Assembly (NCBI RefSeq): GCF_025094135.1
Contig: NW_026252495.1
Coordinates: 1-64,000 of the forward strand
Direction of reading: 5' to 3'
Origin: Mucor mucedo
Taxonomy: Eukaryota; Mucoromycota; Mucoromycetes; Mucorales; Mucoraceae
DNA: 64,000 bases
This document shows, in pieces, positions 45,464 through 54,233 of the stretch; within the stretch, counting starts at the first letter, position 1; the number at the start of each line of letters is the position of its first letter. The notes beneath the pieces were generated by a model. It was not told the DNA's origin, made no database searches, and saw only the letters and a list, made by a program, of their open reading frames with translations. Both the position numbers and the translations under genes were made by a program.

Positions 45464-45781
45464 ATGCCACGATGTTTTAGAGAAAAAGGATTTTCGTGGC
45501 AAGATGGTCCGTTCCAATCCGACCAGCGTTATATCCCGTATGGAATCCTGCCCTTGATCCCAGTGGTAAACCGCATTTTATATGCCAAACAATATACGAG
45601 GTTTACTTTAAATAATGCAGATTTTAATGGCGAGTTATACTCGATTCCTGTTTCTATGCCCATGAATGACAAAAGTTTTCCATTTAGCATTCCCTTATTG
45701 AAATCCCGCCAATCACAAATCCGCCGTTACCCTATTTTTTTTTCATTACTTGTCTTTGACGTTTGGCGGCTAACTGTTTAA
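45464..45781 (+). CDS. Doubtful 105-codon ORF
   Basis: An ATG-initiated frame starting MPRCFREKGFSWQDGPF and ending VWRLTV. It is more G+C-rich than its surroundings and lacks homopolymers, which is why it is listed. However, it has no promoter element I can see and no recognisable motif. It overlaps the tRNA-like relic at its 5' end, so it may be a fragment of a repeat rather than a gene. Confidence 0.25.
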   Translation: MPRCFREKGFSWQDGPFQSDQRYIPYGILPLIPVVNRILYAKQYTRFTLNNADFNGELYSIPVSMPMNDKSFPFSIPLLKSRQSQIRRYPIFFSLLVFDVWRLTV

Positions 45782-45793
45782 GCCGGTTCATAT

Positions 45794-45803
45794 TATATAA
45801 ATA
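45794..45803 (+). promoter_or_regulatory. TATA box of the 98-aa gene
   Basis: TATATAAATA lies 79 bp upstream of the ATG at 45883. Confidence 0.45.
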
Positions 45804-45882
45804 CAAAGCACAATTAAATCCAGAAAAAAATTATAATATCACTCATAAACCAAAAAATAAAAAAGCCACTTTTCAACATAAA

Positions 45883-46179
45883 ATGCATTTCAAATTAAGC
45901 ATACCTTTCACCAGATCAAAAAAGACTGAACCTGAACATGAAGAAGACTTTGATGATAGCCTTTCCACCGCAAGCACAATTGCACCTTCCAAATCCCACT
46001 CTTTTATCAGCTCTTTCTTGGCCGCTTTTAGCACAGAAAAATTCATGAATGATCCCATGCGTACGTCAAATCACCCCGACGTCGTTGGTTACTATTACGA
46101 TCCCATGAGCTGCGGTAGACCTCATAATGGCCACTACGTTTATGCTACTGGAACTGACTGTACCAATACTGGCGCTTAA
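45883..46179 (+). CDS. Orphan 98-aa protein
   Basis: An ATG-initiated single exon. The N-terminus is basic (MHFKLSIPFTRSKKTEPEHE), the middle Ser-rich (DDSLSTASTIAPSKSHSF) with a short hydrophobic patch (ISSFLAAFS), and the C-terminal third is rich in Tyr, Gly, His and Cys (GYYYDPMSCGRPHNGHYVYA). That last part resembles low-complexity tails of secreted or stress-induced fungal proteins, although no signal peptide is present. A TATA box sits at a suitable distance and the codon use looks coding. No known family is recognised. Confidence 0.55.
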   Translation: MHFKLSIPFTRSKKTEPEHEEDFDDSLSTASTIAPSKSHSFISSFLAAFSTEKFMNDPMRTSNHPDVVGYYYDPMSCGRPHNGHYVYATGTDCTNTGA

Positions 46180-47601
46180 ACACATACTTATAATCATACC
46201 TAGCATTTTATATATACCTCATTACAATATCCCGTATACCTTTATTTGTATACAAGCTACTCCCTTATTTTTAATCTCCCATCAATAAATTCATTGCTTT
46301 ATTACTCATTCTGACATTGTCCTTATTAAAAATCCGTGGATAAAAGTTTATTTTTTTCTTGTTCAGACAATTTTTTTTTTTCTTTATCTTTTTTTTTTTT
46401 TTTTTGAGCAAAACAAATCGTTTATCCCTTTATCAGTCATACCAGATAATTTTGCGTCGGGCACATTTCCACAATTTTAATCGTATGAATTAAATTTATG
46501 CTTTTAATATTTTCGCCGCCCTAAAAAAAAAGGCTTAATGTCATGAGCATGAATATAGGATTGGCTAGCGATCTAAGATTGACAACTGTTGAGTTGCCTT
46601 TTACGTAATTGTACACCAGATAACAGGGCCGTTTTTTATTTTTATGATATCACATGTATATTGTGCAAGTTTTTTAAGGATTTTGCACAACTAGATGTAG
46701 CTGTCTTGATTAAATATTTTGACATTCAGATCTGACAGGTCTAGCTGAACAAAGTATGCCACTGAGAGCACAAGAATTACTCAGATACTTACTTATGATC
46801 ACATTTGCTTCTTGTAAACTGCTGATATCTTCCATAAAGCACGCTCTCTTGAATCGATTGTACTCTACCCATTCATATTAAAAACATTTACTCATCAGAC
46901 AAGGCAAACATTGCCATGAAACAGAATATGAATGCCTTTTCTTCTAGGAAGTATTATGCGAGTTTTTCATCTACATGCAAAGCCTTTAAGAGTATTTTAA
47001 TAGGGGAGAGTTCTTACTTTTCTTCAATGTATCCTGTCATCCGCCCGATGCTCCAGTCATACAAAATCGTATCATAAACATTCTTGTTTCAAAACTTTGT
47101 TTATTATAGCTCTTAATGCTATTGGCGTAATCTGTGAATGCGAATTAGATATCTATACGAATATTAATCTCTTTAACAAGGGCCGATTCTATAAGCCGAA
47201 ACCCAGGCTGGTTTTCGCGTAATGTGGCATCAGGCTTTCAAAACGTCACTTCTTGAGGTGACGGCAAAAGAGAGCAACGTATAGCATAATATCTTCTAAG
47301 ATCCCTATATTTAATGATGTCGTCAAGCGAAGAGTTATTGCCATATCAATTGAACCAGTAAATCGCTTCTATAATAAATATCATGCAACTTTATCACACG
47401 TGTCAACTTTTCCGTATCCATTTCTATATTAGCTCGACACAAAAGCATCCTTCCTTTTTCAAAATAAAACAGACAGGTACAGCGCGAAAAACAACAAAAA
47501 AATAAAAAAAACATGATCCAGTTTGTGTTGGGGCGAAAAAAAAAACAGAATCGGATAAGTTTTTATTAGTGCATTCAATAAAGAAAAAGATCAAAGGGAA
47601 T
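46180..47601. other. Gene-free region before RPS24
   Basis: About 1.4 kb with T runs at 46370-46405. No supportable ORF or RNA gene. It contains the 3' flank of RPS24, which is transcribed leftward. Confidence 0.5.
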
Positions 47602-48286
47602 TTACTCCTTCTTGGGCTTCTTTGCCTTCTTGACACCACGGAACTTCTTCTCACGGTTCTTCTTTTCCTTACGTTGCTTACGGCCACCCTTGGGAGCTTC
47701 GGCAAGACCGATACGGACAAGACGATGCTTGGGCTCGAACTTCTTCAAGGCTTCAACATTGTCGTAGATCAAGGCGAAACCAGTGGTCTTTCCACCACCG
47801 AAATGGGTCTTGAAACCAAAGACAGAGACAACCTCCTTCTCGGACTTGTACATCTTACCAATCTTGGAACGGAGTTCTTCCTTGGAGACGTTGGCGAGTC
47901 CGGGGTGAATGACATCGACAACCATTTGCTTACGTTGAAGCAAACGGTTAGTAAGGAACTTGCGAGTTCTGATAGTGACAGCAGCGTCGGCCTAACGAAA
48001 AGCAAATGTAATTTTAGGAAAAAAGTAATTACGCAAACATCAGAAAGGGATAATTTCAATTCTAAAAATAGATGGTGTGTGCATTTTAAATCGTTCAGGT
48101 AGGTGTAGTTGTTCACAAGATGTTGGGTTGTCGAATGTAAAATGAAGTGTGTTCTCTCTCTCCTTCCCCGCTCTTTTTCTTCTTCCATAATCCATCCATC
48201 CATTTATTCTCGTATGCTTGATCAATCATCATAGAATCGAATTATCCCTTTCATCTCTATTTTAATGTAAAAGTTATACATACCAT
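47602..48286 (-). CDS. RPS24: 40S ribosomal protein eS24
   Basis: Exons 48286-48284 (only the ATG) and 47991-47602 give 130 aa. The sequence ADAAVTIRTRKFLTNRLLQR, KQMVVDVIHPGLANVSKEEL, KMYKSEKEVVSVFGFKTHFG, KTTGFALIYDN and the Lys-rich tail (KFRGVKKAKKPKKE) are unmistakable eS24. It is a component of the small ribosomal subunit needed for 18S rRNA processing. The 292-bp intron directly after the start codon is much longer than others in this window, as is usual for ribosomal-protein genes. Codon use is extremely biased, as expected for very high expression. Confidence 0.97.
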
Positions 48287-49657
48287 ATTGGTCAGTTCGA
48301 AAGAGGATGTGATTACTATTGCCACTTTGAGCTCAATATGGCCTACTCCCCGCTTCACCCTCTGCCCGCTCATCCACCCCCCCTTCCGCACTGCACCCGC
48401 ACATCCAAAAAAAATGCGTGACTATTTTTGACAGCGAATGGAAGGAGATCTTTGCTATTTTAAACTCATCTCTCTTTTTTCCTGCCGTGAAAAGGTTTTC
48501 CGGTAACTGCTTGTTCAACGACGTGACCAAACACTAGTTTATAATCTTGTGAGATCCCTTTTTTTTGGCAGTCCAGACAGAAGGTCCATGAATGCTAAAG
48601 AATAAAACAGAACACGTCAGTAATATATAGCATAAATTTGGCTTGATTGCTTTTGGTTAGTGCTAAATTTAGCAAAAAAAATCATCTGGCATGCTACACA
48701 GAACGAAGCTAGTAGAAGAAACAACCGCAAGCCGAAGAATGATACTAGTTTTCGAACGACTCTGGTGAATAAGATAACGATTTTTGTGAATAAGATAACG
48801 ATTCTGGTGATTAAGATAACGACTCTGGTGAATAAGATCGACAAAATTTAACTGTTTACAGATCAATGAGTTTACGTAAATATCTTGTGAAAAACACAAG
48901 GACAAATAAGTGAAATAGAAATGCTATTGCATGGGACTACTTGATCTATTTCAATATCAAGATCTATTCGACTGGAATAAGAAAGCCATTCGCCATTCGC
49001 CATTCACATAATAAACATGTGGTGATAATTCGGTTATAAGGTGAATTCTATCATTGTTAAAGTGGCGCACCAATGTTTTCAATAACCTCTCTTCCCAAGC
49101 ATCAGGTCGCACAAGCAGATCGACACAACAAAGTCTGATGGGACGAGAAAAAAGGGGGAGAGAAAAAAGTTGCGTAGAAACAGGCTTTAAGGCACCTGTA
49201 TTAGGGTTTTCGATTACTGAAAAAAAAAAAGGATATATCATGATATTGCCATGACGTATATTGACAGTTCATGAAAGGGGAAAATAGATCATTCACACGG
49301 TATCTTTTTGGCGTAACACGAAAAAAAAAAGATAATCTTAATGTCTCTCTGAGACTCAATCATTAGTTTAAAAAAAGGCCCCTTTTGCACATCTCTTTAC
49401 TCTCAATTGTCAAAAACAGGAATCCAGTGCATGCAGCATTTTGCTCCAGCCAGTAAGAAATAATTCGCACTCTATTTTTTGTTTGTTTTATTTTTACATA
49501 AGAGAATAGTCTATATGGGGCGGTTCTATTGGCAGTAGCACATTAAAGATATAATAAGGTTATACATATATAATTACAAGATATAAGATGAAGAAAGAAA
49601 GTAGTGGGGTATACATATGAATATTTTTTTTTAAAGGAGAGTAGGGAGGGGTTTGAA
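48287..49657. other. Gene-poor region with tandem repeat and possible gene relic
   Basis: About 1.4 kb: the RPS24 upstream side, a 21-bp tandem repeat (48760-48840), a small CATTCGC direct repeat at about 48987-49007, and a minus-strand open frame 48957-49241 with coding-like composition (see findings). No gene is called. Confidence 0.45.
48760..48840. repeat. 21-bp tandem repeat, about 3.9 copies
   Basis: The unit CTCTGGTGAATAAGATAACG plus A repeats at 48760, 48781, 48802 and 48823 (the last copy short by 3), with a few substitutions. The period is a multiple of three, so both strands stay open, reading a 7-residue repeat (NKITILV-like on plus). No surrounding gene is evident. Confidence 0.85.
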
Positions 49658-50503
49658 TTATCTTTGGGATTTTCTCCAGGACGACCATGAAGAAGTGGTA
49701 TCAGCAGTAAAGGAAGAACGTGGAGTTGAGAACTGATCGTCTTCATCCTCGTCAGTTGTTGTATTGTTATTGATGCTACCAAGTAGAGACCTTTTTACCC
49801 GTTTCAACATTGTTCTATACCGAGTTCCTGACGTAGTCGTGGTTGTGGTACTCGTAGCCGAAGGAGCCGAAAAATCGATAGATAAGGCTAATCTATCATT
49901 ACTGTCATCTTCGATGGAACAAGGATAATCTAATGATGAGCAGCTTCTACGTGATGAGGGTTGCTTTAATTTAATTAAATTCCACTTGTCAGAGAAAGAG
50001 AAGCTGGTAGATAGACCCGTTAATGAATTTGAGGTAGGTACGAATCGTCTTGGTGATGGCCAACTTTTGTGTTGTTTTGTCGAAGAAGAAGAAGAGGACA
50101 TGATATTGTCAAATGACCACGATGGTGGTGAAGAACATGTTGTCCAGGGCAGAAACGAGTTTACTCTCATTAATTCCAATACTGCTTCAGCTGCATCATC
50201 GAATATGTGCAAGTGATAGTTTCCATCATTGAAGAAATCGAGTATCGACTGCCTCATATCGCATGGTATGTTGATTTCCTGTGGTGAATTGGGTCGAATG
50301 TATAAATTGATCATCGATTCACATAATTCTTGTTGCCGATTCTTGTTACATTCTTGGTAATATTCTTGTGTCGCTAACCAAAAAGCTAAATTTTCTATAC
50401 AATATGACTGATGCAAATAAGTGGCGAAATCTTTAAATAGGTCCGAACTTGGATCTTCCAGGACAGATTCTAACGAAAGCCCTATTGATTCCGTGCTATA
50501 CAT
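49658..50503 (-). CDS. RGS-domain protein (regulator of G-protein signalling)
   Basis: A single exon of 281 aa. Residues about 9-112 form an RGS domain: SLESVLEDPSSDLFKDFATY, CIENLAFWLATQEYYQEC, MINLYIRPNSPQEINIP, MRQSILDFFNDG and IFDDAAEAVLELMRVNSFLP. The ENLxFW motif is diagnostic. RGS proteins speed GTP hydrolysis on G-alpha subunits and so end receptor signalling. The remaining 165 residues are Ser/Thr-rich and basic (SSSSSTKQHKSWPSPRRF, TTTTTTSGTRYRTMLKRVKR), with no DEP or TM domain. The ATG at 50503 is preceded by A-rich leader sequence, and a TATA-like CTATAAAG lies near 50597-50605 on this strand. The phosphodiesterase gene ends 204 bp upstream on the same strand. Confidence 0.93.
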   Translation of the reverse strand: MYSTESIGLSLESVLEDPSSDLFKDFATYLHQSYCIENLAFWLATQEYYQECNKNRQQELCESMINLYIRPNSPQEINIPCDMRQSILDFFNDGNYHLHIFDDAAEAVLELMRVNSFLPWTTCSSPPSWSFDNIMSSSSSSTKQHKSWPSPRRFVPTSNSLTGLSTSFSFSDKWNLIKLKQPSSRRSCSSLDYPCSIEDDSNDRLALSIDFSAPSATSTTTTTTSGTRYRTMLKRVKRSLLGSINNNTTTDEDEDDQFSTPRSSFTADTTSSWSSWRKSQR

Positions 50504-50707
50504 GATATCTCCAATAAACAAGTAAGAAGAAAAAAAAAAAAAAAAAAAAAAAAGAGGAAAGGGAAAAGAAAAAAAAAAATTGAAAAAAGTTAGATTACTT
50601 TATAGGGAGAAAAATACTAATGAAATAAAGACATTTAGTTGGTTCTTGTGATGACCGATATTAAAATGAGTTTGAACAACCGCTTCTTTTTATACTTTTT
50701 TTTTTTA

Positions 50708-52076
50708 TTATTGATCATAAGGATGATAGAGTATAATGGGTTCTAAATTATTTTGATTGTCACATATTAAAGAAGATTTAAATGTCACTAATGGCAGTAG
50801 GTTATTATGTACATTGGTGTTGATAGGATGGCAACGCAAATTGCTATTATTATTATGGTGATGATATAATACAGTGGGGTAACTTTGACTTCTAAAACCT
50901 AGTCTTATTCTTTTAAATATAATTGTGGATGAGGATTTCTGAATAATAATATCGCTGCTGACTCTTCTGATATCTCTCTTTCTATGAAGATCTAGACATT
51001 CCCATTGTATGCGATTTGATGCAAGGAAGTCAACTAGTACATGTGATTTGGGCAATAAACTCACTAAACATTCAAAAAATGGCAATATGATTTCTCCAAA
51101 CTTTAAACTAATTGACTTTTGTGAACAGACCTCACGATCCATGCCAGGTGATATTGTCATATTTCTTCTCTTTTCTTCGTCGCCTTGGTTATAGAATTCC
51201 TTGACAATCAAATCGGACCACTGTTTTGAAATATTCCAGGGACGAGCCATATTGCTTATATCGGCTGCATGTAGTAAAATGCGACTTAGACTTGTTCTGT
51301 CGTGAATGGAAATACAAGAATCGTTTGTTGTTGTTTTCTTCCACGTGGTAAAAAGTTGCTTCGCTTGCTGTTCTAATTCATTGTGATTTGCCATGTCGGT
51401 TGCTATGATTAAATCAGTGACGATCGTGTACATGCTCCTATGGTTCATTCCGTGCTTTTTTAGTAGTCCCATGGTCAAGTGGACAGAATAAGTTTCTAAT
51501 GTAGACTTATCGCCATAACTTGCAACCAGTTCAGTTTCCGAGTTCATTTGAAAAGCGTTATTAAAACCGGGCTATATCATTATAAGTAAACAAATAAACA
51601 ATGATGCATATAAACATTTTTACTTACATGACCTGTGTCGTGACACAGAGCAGCCACCATTAAAAACGTTATATCTAAATCCGTCAAGTATTTATTTGCA
51701 TTGAGGTCATGGCACAAGTAGTACAACATCGTCACAATATCAGCAGCGTGATAGAATGTGTGGTAAGGAGCATCCGTGTATTTTTCTGCAACATCCATTA
51801 AGAAGTCGAGTATTTGGGAAACGCTCACTTGTAGAATGCGGTGCACATTGAGTCTAATAAATATACTGAGAACATGGGCATAAACGTCCGTGCGACTCAA
51901 GTCTAAAACGTTGAACTCGGGTGTGACCTTGGCTTTTAGAAACTGTTTAAAACGCTATATTAAAAAAGTTAATTTTTTTTTATTTGTCTCGAAAGCACAG
52001 TTTTAAAAAATACCTTTTCGATTTGGTTTAATTCTTCTCTGGTGATATTTTCTTTATTAAACTTTAAATGCAACAT
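50708..52076 (-). CDS. 3',5'-cyclic-nucleotide phosphodiesterase (class I, HD type)
   Basis: Exons 52076-52014, 51954-51628 and 51571-50708 give 417 aa. The metal-binding HD catalytic core is present: YHTFYHAADIV (His86, His90), VAALCHDTGH joined by splicing to PGFNNAFQ (His126, Asp127, His130), SVHLTMGLL, IVTDLIIATDMANHNE, LLHAADISNMARPWNISKQW and FYNQGDEEK. This is the mammalian PDE1-10/yeast Pde2 class that hydrolyses cAMP and/or cGMP. The N-terminus is short. The chosen ATG (52074-52076) gives a 38-residue lead-in, but further 5' exons upstream cannot be excluded because the frame is open above it. The C-terminal about 90 residues are basic and His/Asn-rich and look unstructured. Confidence 0.92.
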
Positions 52077-54233
52077 ATCTTTATCATGTAATCTTTTACT
52101 AGTGTGCAAATAAAAACGTTTATCAAAAAAATAAGGGAAAAAGGGAAATGTGTTTGTATAAGAAAGGAGAGAAAAAAAAAAAGGGCCCTTTTAAATAAAA
52201 AAAAAAAAAGGGGGAGATCATCATGCTAAGACCTGAAAAAAAAAAAAAAAAAAAAAAAAGCTTAATGTGATTTGAGAACATACGCCCTTCAAATCTTTCC
52301 ACGTGATCCTTATCTTCTCTGTTAGTTATGGCGCCATCAATGGTCTACACTAGTTTATAACACTTTTTGTATGGAATTTGCTGTTCTTATCGAGACCCTT
52401 TTGTTGTTTGTAGCACAATATATCAAATGTGTCGTGTCAAGACAAATAAACAATGCAGGTGAACTCCTTTTTCATTCATCAATGATGAAATTCGTTAAAG
52501 TTATAATCTTAAAAATGACTGTAGAATGGAATGCAAGATTATATTACCCATTCAATCGTCTTGTCGCATCAGTAACTATGACGCTTTTCGACTTGAATTT
52601 TAAGCCTTCAGCCATGAGACTTGTTCAACAAAGAGGTCGGGAAACCTTTTGCCCCGCCCTCTGCACCCCCCATTTTCCCCTTTTTTAATTTTGGATTTGC
52701 TTGTCATCAGATTTAGCCATTTAAAGCATATTCTACCTTGGATCGGGCGCTAAGCCCTTGACGATAGTAATTTATTCACAACAAAAAACACACGTCCTTT
52801 TTGCTTTCTTTTTTTTTTATTGTTTGTATGATGAATTACAACTTGGGGTTAAGGATGTTTACCTTCTAGAATAAAAACAATCTCCTCGGGCGTAATAATA
52901 TAGCATCATAACATTTCATTGTTTGCTTATTTACCTGTTTGTTTATCAGAATATGTAACAATAAAAAGGAGAGAGAGAAAAAAAAATGTTTCACTGCTTA
53001 GGATTTACAGAAAAATAATGTCATAATTTCTCTTATCAAATCGCCAATGCATACTAACTTTTCTTGGGTACATATCAACAAGCGCTTACATATGTGCACA
53101 TCTTTTTTACATTCAAAAAAAGAAACTGGGATTCGTTTCTTATTCGTGTAGAATCATGTGTCGCTGTTTCATAAAGAGGAATATACATATGCCAACGACG
53201 AGAACGAGTAATAACTTCACAACTGCATACATGCATATTGCAAACTGAACAGAACTCCTTTGGTCTATTTGCTGATACCAAAATTCGGATGGGGGGAAAA
53301 ACTAGTAAAAAGGTTATTTTGGGGCGTCATGTTTCCCTTGCCGGTTTATCTTTGGAGAGAGTCAATATATCAATTCTTTGTTCATCATGGTTATTCGTCT
53401 ATAAATAGCGATTCATCGGTTATCTTAATCATACGGTTATGATCACTAACCCAACGTTTATTACGAAATAACTAGTTTGCCAATTTAGTACTTGTCGTAA
53501 ACCAGTTATTTGTGCTATAAGTAACACGACAGCCTGATCACGATAGCATGTGTGAAGGATTCAACTTGAGATCCAAGACAATGAATTCCAGTCTCTGTCC
53601 AACACAATCAATTATTTACATCACTACAATACATAACTACTGTTTCTACATCAATTAATTAATACGAATACCCGTAACTGAAAGAAAGAAATTTATACAA
53701 ATGTTCCTGAACAGGAACTTTTTAGGATTATCTGATAGGTTAAAAAAGTTTGCAATTTCCTTCAATGGCTCAGCTTTCTAAAGCTTCTACATTATCATAA
53801 TGAATCCCCTTGGCAATCATCATTTATCAACACTATCCCATAATTTTTTTTTTTACCAACAATGCTTCTATCTGTCTCTCCCTCTGAACCCCAAGGCTCA
53901 ACTTTCAAACAGAACTGACTTGGCATATATTAAATGTTTATGGAGCATAATTGACAATACGTTATGCATCCATAAACGCCGTCAGCCGGCTGAGCTCCGA
54001 GGATGCTAATCCATGAGATGACTTGACGTTTGAGACAGTGTCATGAAGTACTTTGTATACTAGGGTTACCGTAACCATGCTAACTTGAGTTGTCTTTGAA
54101 GAGTCATACTTTTCATAATTGAGTTACACTGAAACATATAGTGTTTCTTTTTCCGGAATAAATCAACCCCCGGTGTTTTGTCATGATAATTTTTTTCTTC
54201 TAATTTTTCTACATTTGTTGGCTAAAAGGCATA
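52077..54233. other. Gene-poor region upstream of MEF2
   Basis: About 2.2 kb: A runs (52198-52209 and 52238-52259), then mixed sequence with short unsupported frames on both strands (52371-52688 plus, 53075-53281 minus). The first few hundred bases could hide a 5' exon of the phosphodiesterase gene. Confidence 0.45.

Noticed and set aside
52371..52688. 105-codon plus-strand frame
   Set aside because: Composition is like non-coding DNA and there is no promoter element or family motif. It could overlap an unseen 5' exon of the phosphodiesterase on the other strand, but that is not supported either.
53075..53281. Minus-strand frame with Cys-rich FCSVCNMHVCSC
   Set aside because: It has no upstream ATG except an internal one, the Cys spacing fits no zinc-finger family, and the overlapping frame looks equally coding-like.
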